From Phoronis australis (Eukaryota; Phoronida; Phoronidae): 64,000 nucleotides of DNA. Below are positions 1 to 11,299 of this stretch, one piece after another. A program made the translations under genes and the position numbers. Position 1 is the stretch's first letter, and each line of letters starts with the position of its first letter. The stretch covers positions 62,001 through 126,000 of the forward strand of contig NMRA01000487.1 of NCBI GenBank assembly GCA_002633005.1, written 5' to 3'. A model generated the notes under the pieces. The model did no database searches. It saw only the letters and a program-made list of their open reading frames with translations, and had not been told where the DNA came from.

Positions 1-608
1 GTGAATTTGCTGAATATAAGTCAAAGAACTTTGCAATATTGAACTTTGAACAGGTCGGATTAGAGTCCATGGGGCAGTTCTTTGAAAAGTCTATTGTCTT
101 TTAACTTTTGGCAGTTTCATGAAATCATAACTCGAGGCCAAAAGACAGAAACCCATAGCATACTCTGGAGCAGACTTAAAGACAAAGGCAAAAGACAAAA
201 AATTAACTTTTGGATATAGACTCTTTGAGAAACAGGCACCAGAGGGCAGTTTAGTGAAAAGTGACTTGAGACTTGAGTGTGAGATTTTGGCTTACTGCTC
301 CCCCTAAACAATTACAAAATAAAGTTTATGCAATATAATTGTAAGGACATCACAATTTGGATATAACTTATGAAATTTAACTGAACAACAAGGAATTACG
401 GGTATATTTTAGAGACTACATACTTCAGCTGAGGTGAGAAAAAAATATTTTTCAGAAATAGTTGTAACAGTAAGATGAAATTCTTGACTTAGCTCACTTT
501 TCATGAAACAGATCCCTGGAAGGTAATGAATTTCTATTTCTTCAAAAACATTAAATAAATCTCAAACGTCAGAAATGGAGTCACAGCAGCAATCCATGAG
601 ATTCTTAC
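1..608 (-). other. ERCC2 intron, no other feature seen
   Basis: AT-rich sequence downstream, in gene orientation, of the third ERCC2 coding exon. No continuation of the XPD protein is recognisable in any frame, so this is read as intron 3, running off the window. Confidence 0.6.
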
Positions 609-2658
609 AAACCTTTTCGAGCTCTGGCACGGTTCTCGAGCAGTAGATAAGTTTGGAAATGACAAGGGGGTAGGCCTTCTGGTAGGACAGAATGAGAGAG
701 AGAAGAGACACCGTTTTACCCGTCCCCGAAGGCATCTCCAGCACACAGTGACCCTAAAAGTGGGAGATAACATAGACTCATAAATGTCAAAAGAGTCATT
801 TTTATATTTTTCAAAGGCTGATTATGTTGCTACAAATAATGGAAACTTTACTTCCCAAATGCTGTTTTATGACATCGCTCTAGTACATATCAACTAAAAA
901 TTTTCTTAATTTCTATTTCTGATGAGAAATTTGACTTTTCACTGTTGCATCATATTGTAAGCTAGACATGTGAATAGTTGGTATATTCTGTATTGAACTT
1001 TTCACAACCATAAGAAGAGTTGCGACCGACCAAACTCTATGTCTGCTAAACACAAACCCTGCGCTTATAAAAGCATCTAAGGCCTGCAAATACAAATTCT
1101 GGAAATTATGTTCTAGCCTTGATTTTATGGCACAAATAAATTTCTTGCCCACAAAGTTTTGTTTAACATTACGTAAGACCCTATAAAATGTCCAAATTCA
1201 GCTAACTTCGGAACATCATACCTCACAAATGGCTGATCAGATTAACATTAAACTTTCACATAATATGCTTTATATATTGTTCTTCAAAATGGTTTAGGAA
1301 TTGTCTTTAAAATGATCCACTTTTGGTGGAGGGACTATCAAAAATAGGAATTCGTGATTTTCATAAAAAGTTGCATAAAATGAAAACACAAGATGCTTTA
1401 GAAAACTGTAATGACATTTTCTAGGTTGAATCTTGAACATTTGTATCGAATGAAATTTCAACTTTCAAAAACGAAATTAGTTGACGGAGGCTACAACTGC
1501 CTAAAATAACCAGTGTTTTGGAGATACCTTTGCATCCAGGGTTCGCTTGAGTTCTTGCATGTACAGAAACTGCTCTGGGTAGATGTAGTCATAAGGAAAA
1601 TACACAAGCAGCCCGTCAATGTTCAATCTGAAAAGTGAACGGAAAAAGCAGTTCAAACACCTTGCCCGTTACAAACTTGGCCTGTAATGCTGCCGTATGT
1701 ACCATGTCAATAGACTTGTATACAGATTGCAGTAGACAAGAATTCTTCGATATCAGGAACTAGCTTCTTTCGTGTGGAGCAGGGAAATTGGCTATTTTTA
1801 ACACTATGTGCGCCCGGAGATATGATGTCATATCTCCAGGTGCACGCAGTGTTATGTCAGTTGCCGATTTGGGCAAGTCAACGAAGGACTGTTTGAAAAA
1901 AGTTTGATCACGGGAGTATTTGATCGAGTTGAAAGGAATTAAAGGCATTGACAGCCTCCTAAAGTGTGCCTCTATGTGCAAAGTTACTTATAGCAATGTG
2001 ACTTTGATGGTTTAATCAGAGTGAGGCATAATTTGTTGAAAAGCTTCAGGAGTATGAAGGGCCTATGGGGGCATCACTGTCTCTACTGCTAAGTAGAAGC
2101 AGTGGCACTGTTTAATTACTGATTAGATTGTCACTTGTATTCTTTGAACAGTGCAGAGCGGACGTTTGGCATTTTTGTCTTTGTTGTATGGTCGCCACTC
2201 CTTATGAGAAATCCAGGAAAACGATTTGCAAATATGCCATCACTTGCATTTTCCAGTGGACACTTTCGCTTGTGTCGAGCACTGGATGGGAAAACATGAA
2301 ATCGGCAGCAAAATGGCCACTGGCACTGGTCGGATATGACGATCCTTGATTTAGGGAACCAGTTTGATCTACTGACTAACCATAAACGGTGAATGCCTAG
2401 ACTAGAATTAGGCCCTAGTTGTCTAAATCAGACCACTGGCATTGCGATCAGGCCCAAACCGCAACACTAGTCACTACATTACACTACACTACAGTACAGT
2501 CTACGTCATTGTATGTAGACTACACTCTACAGACAGTATCGGCGCTATCCGACCAGTGACGATTTAATTGAGTTAATCATTCTAGTAAAGACAAACAGGT
2601 ATTCTCGGTAGATTTAAAAGCTTCAATGATATTGAATTAATGTTTAAGCATACTTCAT
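609..2658 (-). CDS. ERCC2: ERCC2/XPD helicase of TFIIH, 5' end only (three coding exons)
   Basis: XPD is the 5'-3' DNA helicase subunit of TFIIH, acting in nucleotide excision repair and transcription initiation in the nucleus. Three exons are visible. Exon 1 (2654-2658) carries only ATGAA, followed by a GTATGC donor. Exon 2 (1528-1627) reads from [20 protein letters not shown] to TLDAK. Exon 3 starts at 753 with [14 protein letters not shown] and runs through [13 protein letters not shown]. The splits join in frame (5+100 bases = 35 codons), and the product matches the conserved XPD N-terminus without gaps. PSGTGKT near residues 43-49 is the Walker A helicase motif. The exon 3 end is ambiguous: a donor at 612 keeps the frame after EK, while GTAAGA at 608 is a better splice consensus. 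Later exons lie beyond the left edge. The family call is near certain; exon 1 is slightly less sure because it is five bases long. Confidence 0.93.
1168..1500 (+). repeat. Dispersed repeat family A, copy 1
   Basis: Starts near a gtaagaccctataaaatg-type end. It shares an ordered series of blocks with five other places in the window: a gctgatcagatt-like block, then gaaactttca/taatatgctt, then a cactttt...gggctatcaaaa block. It sits in ERCC2 intron 1/2. No coding content is seen. Confidence 0.65.
1740..2115. repeat. Foldback element family D, copy 1
   Basis: The centre (1800-1853) is a near-perfect hairpin in which GGAGATATGA and TCATATCTCC face each other, with AACACT and AGTGTT at the outer ends. 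The right arm (about 1940-2112) contains cctcctaaagtgtgcctcta, tttaatcagagtgaggcata and tctactgctaagtagaagca. The same arm recurs in both orientations at 37.5-38.8 kb. It lies within ERCC2 intron 1. Confidence 0.7.
2324..2558. repeat. Miniature inverted-repeat element family F, copy 1
   Basis: Begins CACTGGTCGGATATGACGAT and ends with the complementary CGCTATCCGACCAGTG. The left end continues into ttgatttagggaaccag, as in the more symmetrical copy at 12641-12758. The inner part differs from that copy. No transposase is present. Confidence 0.5.
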
Positions 2659-3780
2659 GTTGAAAAATCGCGTCACCACGACTACAACACAGCGACTTCC
2701 AGTGCAAGAAATGTGTTTACAACAGCATGTTCGTTGACTTCCGGTAAAGTAAAGTGCTGTCATCTGGCGGTGAGAAACTGTTAGGCCGCGGCCGTCAGGC
2801 GCGGTGTCTGTTACGTGACGTCTGCTGAGTGCCTTGTTTTGGTCCCGCCGGAGAAGCTACAGGCTACTCGACTATATTTTTGAGTGAGGTGCAGATGGAA
2901 AATTAGGATACGCACCTATTTAGAGAGTGGACATGAAAGAAAGATAACAATGATCATTTGGCGGCTTCCACTCACGAGGGCTCGATCTCCTCAGTTCCCG
3001 GGCCCGGAGCCGCGGCCGCGGGTGACACTGCAGTGCAGGGACAGCAAGAAAGACATGGATCAGTATACGAACCCTTTCGCAGGGACCCTATGACAGTTGA
3101 ATTTTTAACCCCGGCATTAAGCCCAAAACAGTATAGTACGTGCCATCGCCATGGGTGCCATGGTGTCAGACGGTGCACTGGCTCTGTTCGATCAGTCACA
3201 GAACTAAACCCCCGATTTCACTCATTTGTGAACCATTTTGTTAGTTGTTGGAAAGGATACGTGCCCTTCTAACCGTCACCTCCCGGTGTTCATAGGCTGT
3301 TGGCTACGGGAGCAGCAGGCAGCCAATTACGACTGTCCGATCGCACTACGGTTAATTCTGGAGTCGGCGGCCAGGCCCCGTAGACTGAGCGTCTTTGCCG
3401 GGTCCAGCCATTGAGGAGTTGCCGGGGTCCACGCCGTCTGTTGGTCTCCCAGCAAAATGAAAACTGAGCTGCGTTCCGTTGCAATCACAGGTTCGGACAT
3501 CGGCGGGAGCGGGGGCGTCAGAGTGATTCCAGTTGACCCGCGGGCATATCGTAAGGCTGGACCCGACCGCGGGGGTAGTCAACTGAGAATTACCCTTTTG
3601 TTCCTTTCCCCGGCTATCTCTGGTGCTGTCAGTAACCACGGTACAAAATTGAAATTTGTCGTAAAAACCACAGAGCAGCAAAGACAATTTTATGAGCGCG
3701 CTCCGCGTCATCGGCGTACAGAAAGTTCATTGACGCACGTCAACTGTGCCTGCTAACACGGGAGGGTCAACAGGCGCACT
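2659..3780. promoter_or_regulatory. GC/CpG-richer island behind ERCC2 exon 1
   Basis: This stretch is clearly richer in GC and CpG than its surroundings (for example cccgggcccggagccgcggc near 2998). It begins right upstream of the ERCC2 start codon, so it is the likely promoter region. Plus-strand frames at 2946-3272 and 3457-3756 stay open for about 100 codons, but resemble no family I know; in GC-rich DNA this is expected. A divergent transcript is possible but unproven. Confidence 0.45.
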
Positions 3781-4138
3781 AAAACCGGCTGTCACGGCAA
3801 TGACGCCTGATTTAGTATTCTTGGACTAATGTGCATTGCATTCAGAATTTACAACTACAATGTTGGTCAAAACAACAATTTTCTCGACTATATGGAGTCT
3901 AGCATATATTGCGGAATAGATCATAACTCATAAGTGGAAAGTACTTCTACATGTACGCTCCGGGGTACGACAAGGTCAGGAAGGAGTGGTTCGGCTCCGT
4001 CTTTGAAGCTGGTGACGATCGACTATAGACTGATTGCCGCGACCACTGAGAAAAGGATACCGCCCTCTGAATTGTCAGTGGTTACCGTAACCGTAGCTGA
4101 TTGGTCGACGATTTTGATTCACTACGTCATTTGATAAT

Positions 4139-4255
4139 ACCAGTGGCGGATGTTCGGGAGTGCGAATGTCTGACTGGCAAAATCCTGACCAACACTCTGC
4201 CCTGGCCCCCCTAACTCAAAATCCTGGATGATCCGCCCCCCGAATACCCTCCAAA
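4139..4255. repeat. Dispersed repeat family C, copy 1
   Basis: Starts cagtggcggatgttcggg and ends near tcctggatgatccgcc. It contains tctgactggcaaaatcctg and ctctgccctggccccccta, both shared with copies at about 30.9 kb and 49.7 kb. The ends CAGTGGCGGAT and GATCCGCC form short inverted termini. Confidence 0.6.
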
Positions 4256-4264
4256 ATGAGTGGA

Positions 4265-4640
4265 CTGGCTGCCGGAAACCATACAAATCTGGCTATCCTC
4301 CGAACGTCATAAAAAGGTTGTATAAATTTAATGAAACTTTCGGCTGACAGTTTGATTTATGCACTGTTCTCCACGACACTGTTAGAAGTTTTTTAAATGG
4401 TCCACTTTGCACGAGGGGCTATCAAATAATAGGATTTCTATCGTGATTTATCCCGAACTACGTTTACTTCAAATTTGGTCATGTTATTGATACCTTTACT
4501 TGCTATCAATCAACCTGTCACTTTTGCTTAAGTTTACCGAAAGACATGATTACATGACAAATTCATGGAAGATTGGTAAATAGCCGAAATTAAGCTCTGC
4601 AAGCTATCCACTTTTAAAAAATTACTCATTTCTAATGTAA
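4265..4640 (+). repeat. Dispersed repeat family A, copy 2
   Basis: Shares the order of blocks of family A: aatgaaactttcggctgaca, tttgatttatgcactgttct, then gtccactttgcacgaggggc-tatcaaa. The 3' part includes a stretch like ttgctatcaatcaacctgtc, also found in the 21.5 kb copy. Confidence 0.65.
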
Positions 4641-5011
4641 GGTTTTTCAGGAATTGGCAAAGTACACAGACTCGTCAGTAAGGTCCTGCATACTTTTTAC
4701 AAAGTGGTGAACTCTTGAGAAGAGTTCTTTGAAACCCCAGCAACTGCTGCCTGAAGGCTAATTTAGTGCGTTCTCGAGAGTTCTGGATTCAGGATAGCAT
4801 CCCGCACAAGACCCACGGTAAAACCACGGACCTCTTGGAAAAAAACTTGATTTACATAAGTAAACGAGGCCTCTGGAGCCACAGTGAGTTTTGTGCTTAT
4901 GAAAAATATAGTGCATATATTATGAATATATTTGATAAACACTCCAGAACTATGCAGATAGCTGGATGTATGATTACTGATTAAAACAAGTAAGTCAAGA
5001 TACTAGACTTT

Positions 5012-7306
5012 TTAAAAGTCCACCCTATTGAGGTGAGTCTCTTGTTTTCGGAACGCCACAGCAGAAAAGTCTCCGACAAACTTGTAAAAAGCCAAAAATT
5101 TCTTGATTTTTTCTTCTGAAGTGTATCTGCTTAATTTGTTGCCAAGATGATTGCTTGGTTTCCGCTTGGCTATCCATAACCGCGTCCAAGGCATCGTTAC
5201 TCTGCATCTCTTTCATGTTTGTAACGCCAGGGTACCCAAGACCATTGTCTTCTTCACTAGTCTCGTCGAACAGGTAAATTTCATGGACGACTTGCTGGAT
5301 AACTAGCACGACGTGTGTGTTATAATATTCGTCACTAATTAATGGTTCATTGTCATCCTCTTCCACAGAGGAAGTGGACAGCATGTCCTATAGATCTAGG
5401 ACTGGATTCAGTATCCCGTCATCTTCTGCAGAGGAAATGGATAACGTGTCCTCTAGATCTAGGATTAGTTTGAGTGCCCTGTCATTTTCCTGCACAGAGG
5501 AAGTAGGAAGGGTGTCCTCTAGATCTAAGACTGGTTTGAATGTCCCGTCATCTTGTTCTACAGAGGAAACGGGAAACGTGTCCTCTAGATCTAGGACTGG
5601 TTTCAGTGCTCCGTCATCTACAGAGGAAGTGGATAGCGTGACCTCTAGATCTAGAACTGGCTTAAGTGTCACGTCATCTTCTACAGAAGAATTGGAAAGC
5701 GTGTCCTTCAGATCTAGAGATGGTTTGAGTGCCTCTTCATCTTCTTCTACAGACGAAGTGGATAGCATGTCCTCTAGATCTAGTTTTAGCTTGAGTCTCC
5801 CGTCATCTTCTACAGAGGGAGTGGAAGGCGTGTCCTTTAGATCTAGAACTGGTTTGAGTGCATCGTCATCTTCTATAGAGGAAGTGGATAGCATGTCCTC
5901 TATATCTAGGACTGGCTTGAGTGTCCCACAATCTTCTACACAGGAAGTAGAAATCGTATCCTTTAGGTCTTGGACTGGTTTGAGTGTCCCGTCGTCTTTC
6001 ACAGAGGAAGTGGAAAGCTTGTCCTCTAGATTTAGAACTGTCTTGAGTGTCCCGTCATCTTTTTCTACAGATGAAGTGAAAAGCGTGTCCTCTAGATCTA
6101 TAACTGGTTTGAGTGCCTCGTCATCTTATACAGAGGAAGTGGATAGCATGTCCTCTAAATCTAGGACTGGCTTGATTGTCCCATCATCTTCTACACAGGA
6201 AGTGGAAATCGTATCCTTTAGTTCTTGGACTAGTTTAAGTGTCCCGTTATCTTCTACAGAGGAAGTGGAAAGCTTGTCCTTTAGATCTGTTCTCCTCAAG
6301 CGTCTCGGGCATTTCACTCAACAGTGCTTCTTTATTAAAACCAATCTCTTTGGCAACTCTATCTTCGGTACAGCCCACCGTTCCAGAGATTTTTCTATCG
6401 ACATTCATTGTCGCCTTGTCACTCTCGTAGCACTCGGGCGGAGTGTCACAGTGAACCTCCTCTTCAAAATCATTAATTTTGTCAGGTAGAACATCGCTCA
6501 GTCCCACGACGACGCCTTGGGCTGGTTTAAGTGCCCCTTCCTCTTTACACGTGTTCTCTTGCTTCTCCGTATCATTAATGGGCGGAACGATTGGAGTTGG
6601 GGTAGGGAAGGAATTGGGACAATCATTTCAGTGGACTGATCAATCATACAGTCGGGATGTAATCTTCTTCAGGCGGCTTTATTGATTCACTCAGGACAAG
6701 CAGCACCAGTTTAGCGTCTTTCCTATTAATTTTTTTGGGTCGATGCATGCCGTTAGTCACCAATTGCCAGGATGTCACGTGGTACTTTCTCATGAGCAGC
6801 AAGCAGGGCCTTGTCATCTGTGTAATCAACCGTTTTGGTCCATTCCTGTTCTTGGACGCCCGCTGCCGTGAGGTCATCGCCATGTTCTTTATGTGCTCCA
6901 AACGTGAGACATTTCAGTCAACAAAACCGTCTCATTGAGAGGAAGCTCTTTTACAGCCACACCGTTGTGAGGGGCACACGACTATGCAGAGACTGCCCGT
7001 GACTCTCATTGTCATTTCGTTGTTATCATGACAACAGCGGATGTCGTGGTGAATATTCTCTTCAACATTCACGGGGCAACTTATTTTCTCAGGCAGGACC
7101 TCGTCCTCAAAACTGCTGTTGTCACCGTCACAGTAGGCAAATTTATCGCCATCTCCCACGACAAACTGGTGGAGCGAACAAGTATAGTCGTTAAATGCAG
7201 CTCCATATTTCTTAACACTGTACCAAATATAGGTAATTAACAGCGAGAAATACTCACAGAATAGTTTCCAAACCTTTTCAAGCACCTTTGACACTTGAAA
7301 AATCAT
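5012..7306 (-). pseudogene. Broken acidic repeat-protein gene of unknown function
   Basis: Read on the minus strand, the region yields coherent but interrupted protein. A real ATG at 7306 starts MIFQVSKVLEKVWKLF, followed by a hydrophobic stretch (LLITYIWYSV) and an acidic domain to 6932. A frame around 6901-6755 reads EHGDDLTAAG...VPRDILAIGD. A frame from 6635 to about 6260 reads PTPIVPPINDTEKQENTCKE to SEMPETLEENR. Then come about 15 repeats of the type LEDTLSTSSVEDDGTLKPV and an acidic tail (EPLISDEYYNTHVV...) to about 5025. Breaks: in-frame stops inside repeats near 6126 and 5388 (both Glu codons turned into stops), a frameshift at the start of the repeats (~6280), and a probable further shift near 5150, where another frame gives SRYTSEEKIKKFLAFYKF. 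I do not recognise the family. It is a decayed gene, or a fast-evolving multi-exon gene with assembly errors. Confidence 0.5.
5380..6300. repeat. 63-bp coding tandem repeat, about 15 units
   Basis: Units of about 63 bp (varying by multiples of 3) each contain a tctagatctaga-like core. They occur at about 5388, 5452, 5518, 5584, 5641, 5706, 5770, 5833, 5899, 5962, 6022, 6088, 6151, 6214 and 6280. The segments at about 5880-6000 and 6132-6250 are closer to each other than to other units, 252 bp (four units) apart, so a block of four was copied recently. On the minus strand a unit encodes 21 residues. The plus strand is open throughout (5350-6489) with Ser/Arg/Thr-rich, low-complexity content. 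Confidence 0.9.
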
Positions 7307-7664
7307 TTTGAAACGAACTACGAATAGTATACTTCATCAATCATGCTAAGTCTCAAATTAAAAGCGTCACTAGCAGAAATCTACCTGCGTCTCGTGAATA
7401 ATTTGATCGAGCGGTGTTAAAGCTAATTTCATGTCTTCAACAAAAGTTGGCATTTATAGAAAAAATAAGACCTTTTCGATAGGTCTGTGTTAGTCAAGTA
7501 TCTCCACGTTTATATATTTTACTCTGAAAGTGGTGAAAGTGGAAAGCTACAGAATTTGGTTTGAGGTTTTTTGACCAGCTGTGGTTAATTTGGCTATGTG
7601 ATCATCCCAGAGGTACATCTGTAGCAAAACAAAGCAATCAACAACATGACAAAATTTCATTTGA

Positions 7665-7945
7665 TATAAATGATTAATAGGAAAACTCAAAGTCGCTATT
7701 GCGGTTTTCTAAAATTATCATTTCGTTTTCGATTCATGCAACTTTTGATTTTTTTTTTTTGAGAATCATAGAAGCCCTATTTTTAATAGCCCCTCTTGCG
7801 AAATTGGAGCATTTTAAAAACAATTCCCAAAGAGCATTGAAGAACGTTTTATGAGGCAAAGTATCTGAAAGTTTCATGCGAATCTGATCATGATATTCCG
7901 AAATTTAGGTAAATTAAGCTATTTTTCTAGGGTCCTACATAACCG
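7665..7945 (-). repeat. Dispersed repeat family A, copy 3
   Basis: Reverse-complement copy. Diagnostic blocks are aatagcccctcttgcgaaat, aaagtatctgaaagtttcat, cgaatctgatcatgatattc and the terminal agggtcctacataaccgta. Confidence 0.65.
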
Positions 7946-8499
7946 TATCCGTAACACCCTGGATGGGTGGTACGCAAGTTGAGTCTCTCCATTATATATT
8001 GCTCAGGCCAGTTACAAGAGTAGAAATTGGGACATATCAACAAAGAAACAGCAGTAGAAATGCCCGTTATTTTTCTTTTCTTCTGTTTTAGTTAACCGAT
8101 TTTAAAAATGAAAATATTCAGTTTCGTGTTTATAATATGCAGTGTCTGAAACAGTAGGGAAACAACGTTGTCACGAAAAGGCACTGATCATCACTTACTC
8201 CCATCTCTGTTTCCTAATCCCCAAACTAAAGAAGCCTGCCAAACGTCTTCCATCGTGACATCATTTGGTGGGAAACTTGGAAATAACCAATTTTTCTTTA
8301 AGATTAAAAAATTCTCGTTTATTTGGCGTAGTAAGTGCTTATTTAAGTTTAGTGGTATTCATTTCATATTAGCGAACTGAAACTGAAGTCGAAACGTGTA
8401 GTGGCAGGTACAAATATAGTGTATCAGTATCTATCATAGCTAAACGGTATCAATACAGAGATCAAATTTTGTTTAATTTAAATGTTCAAGTTAAAATCT

Positions 8500-8725
8500 T
8501 AAAAACTCCTTTTTCATAAAAACACCAAAAGTTGGTAACTTTCTTTAGCTTATCGTCCAAAAGTGAAACATTTTAAAAAAAAAAACACCTAAACGCCTTT
8601 TTGACAAGAGTGTACAAAGCATTCAAATCTGAAAATTTCAAATAAGTCCGATCAGGTATGTCAGAGTTCCGAAATTAGCCAAATTTTGGCCATTTTTCTG
8701 CGATTAATTTGTCATAACCTTAAAG
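8500..8725 (-). repeat. Dispersed repeat family A, copy 4 (diverged)
   Basis: A weaker reverse-oriented copy: ttgacaagagtgtacaaagc, then tgaaaatttcaaataagtcc, gatcaggtatgtcagagttc, and ccaaattttggccatttttc. Block order agrees with the other copies, but divergence is high. Confidence 0.5.
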
Positions 8726-11299
8726 AACTTTGGGTGCCTGGTATTCTGAGAAAGGTGCTGATATTTTATAGGCAATGGTTAGCTACTCAGTTGTCTAATG
8801 CTGTCTACCGATGCATATACATTTGTTCGAGTGAACTCGCTTTGCATCTCTGAGGAGAATTAGTTAGCTGCTTCATTATAGAAACATAGTTTGACGTCAT
8901 TTCATTTCAGCTTTTAATTAAAATTGTCTGTATCCTGCATTGTGCATGTATAATTCAGAAATGGCGATTTCAATAAACTAAGTTTTCCGACCCGTGTTAC
9001 CCGACTGTCAATTTCGTCGACACAAATTTCACGCAATAGGAGGATTCGCCTGTTACAATGAGAGCCAAGAAGCCACGGCCTAACAAACTACATTGAACAC
9101 TGCCACAACCACAAAAAGCGGATATTTTTTGTTTGTTTTTTCGGAGGGGGGTACATTTTTCTACGCTTATGATTCGGGCAAACCTACAGGTCGTATGCAA
9201 CCCCGAACATTTAAATTCATAAAAGCCTAAAGACAAGACACTGTGTTAAAGCTGTTTAATTGTGCATTTCTTGATAGAAAACCATAACAGTTATTCATAT
9301 TTGTTACACTTAGTACCGTCAAAACTTAGTTTTGGAACTAAACTTTTTTCTGTCGTATCTATTCATTGTGAGAGTAGGTACTTCGTGTAACAGTCCACAA
9401 ATTGTCCCCTGAATAATCATTATCAGCCTTAACACCTCTGACTGTAATTCCGAGTCAGTCATCCATGACGAAGGCTGATCGGCTCGAAAATTTGATTGGA
9501 AAGTACCGTTAATTTGGGAATTTAACTTGAAGCGCCAACGTCAGGTGGTTTTCGTTCCTGAGCCTTTTTTCATTCCGAAATTAAGTTAGCGAAAATTTTT
9601 TGTATGGTTATTTGGTATGTCTTATGTATCCTTTTTAAAAGGATTGATTTGAAAACTTTTATCCGGGGGAAGTAAACGTTTCATAACTTACTGCAAAATA
9701 GTTCTCGATTCTCAAAAAATAGCGCCTATTTACTGGGTTATGTTAGGTCTTTGGAAAACCACAGTTGAATAATTCGACATCCCGAGGCCGCGGCATTCAA
9801 TATCTGTGTTCACGGACCAACTCACTAAGCTTACTGTTATTTCTTCTTCTAATTCTATTTTATGTATTCCAATATTTTTACGTGCAGCATACCGTGAATA
9901 ATACGCTTGCAAGGAAGTCACGCATTTCTAAAGATATGCGGGAATTTTCACCGCTCGTCCTTCTGAGCGGGTTATACCAGGAATCAGGTACAAATTGTGA
10001 TGACCATTACCCGATGCGAGCAAGACTCAATTAAATGTAATTATCCGACCATAAACTGTATTAAACATCTCTGAGTGTACATAATGGCAAATTTTCACTA
10101 ACTTTCATTATAAGCGAACACCACGACAGAATTCATCTGAAAAAAACAACCAAGTACGGTTTTCCATTTTAAAAAATCGATGAACTAATAATCTAAAGCG
10201 CGTATTGATATACTCGGTGGATATACAAACGCTGATCAGAGCTAACAATGTCACATGGGTTCGGTTTTTAATGTTCTTTCAATCTCGTTTAACCAGATTT
10301 TTGACCAGGAAACAGTTGTTGTGCCCACTTTTCATTTTTTATTACTGACAAAGAGCTAGAATAGTTATATAGTCAGTGCCACCGAAATTGTTCAGAGATT
10401 CCAAATCTTCAGTTTGGTTATCACCATATTTGCACTTTTGAATATATTTTATGATTTGAGTTCTAATCAAGATTAAACTTTAATGACACGTGAAATGTTT
10501 AGTGTACCTGTAATGAGGTAAGTTTAGGGATGGGCTCACAATGAACTTAAATAATTAAGTTTAACTGACGATCAAAATCTACCACTGTTTTTGCCGGGTA
10601 CTTAAAGTTTAGATAAGAAGTTATTAACCCGTTCCCGGTACGAAAAAAAAAACAAGTGGGCAGAAGCATTAAAAATTAAATAAAGAAAACCAATATGAAA
10701 CTTATCGTTCCTTTGGGAAGTGGCTCTTTGTGAAGATAAACACAAGTTAACCTTTTTAGTCATTTTGTAATATTTATAATATACCACGTTAAAACTACTC
10801 TCCGACAGAGCTGCTGGCTATAACTCGGCAAATGTCAGAGAATACCAAATTGGGGGTACTAACAACAACCATTGTTGAGACAGTAATGCTAGCAATTACC
10901 TTTCCACTTCATTAGCTCAGATCTACATCAATACAAAGGGTATGCTGAATAGGCATCGTAAAAATTGTCTGGGGCTTGCTTAGGGAATCAGAGCGATCAC
11001 CAATACTGTAAGCGAGAAATTCTCCACGGATACGGACACACCGGTCCTCATTATACGCACGCGAAGCACAATATTATACTTGACAAATAGCCTACGGTGG
11101 AAAAAAATCTAGTGACCAATTTTTTTTAACTGACAGGGGAGAAATTCTTTATTGTGGTGTGGGATTCGAGTTAGGGAACGGGTGGTGAGTGGGCAGCCCG
11201 GTTTGGTGCGGAGTCCTACTAAGCCCAGAGACATCTGACCCCTGGTATGTCGACTTTTTTGATTTGTCAAAATTTTTGGTCAGTCCAAAAATTTTCTTT

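Larger units (their letters stand above)
7307..11299. other. Intergenic stretch without recognisable gene
   Basis: AT-rich DNA between the broken repeat-protein gene and the ADSS promoter region. It holds two reverse-oriented copies of dispersed family A (about 7665-7945 and 8500-8725). Short open frames, such as one with a hydrophobic segment near 9765-10034, match nothing I know and lack exon signals. Confidence 0.5.

Noticed and set aside
3052-3093. MDQYTNPFAGTL, reminiscent of SCAMP-type NPF N-termini
   Set aside because: It stops after 12 codons, has no donor site at the end and no further SCAMP sequence nearby.
5380-6300. Regularly spaced repeats resembling a CRISPR array
   Set aside because: The units are contiguous, vary throughout and lack unique spacers; the context is an animal genome.
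5350-6489. 379-codon plus-strand Ser/Arg-rich ORF as a real gene
   Set aside because: The flanking sequence makes sensible protein only on the minus strand, and the plus frame is explained by the in-frame repeat length and palindromic core. Kept as a finding, not as a gene.
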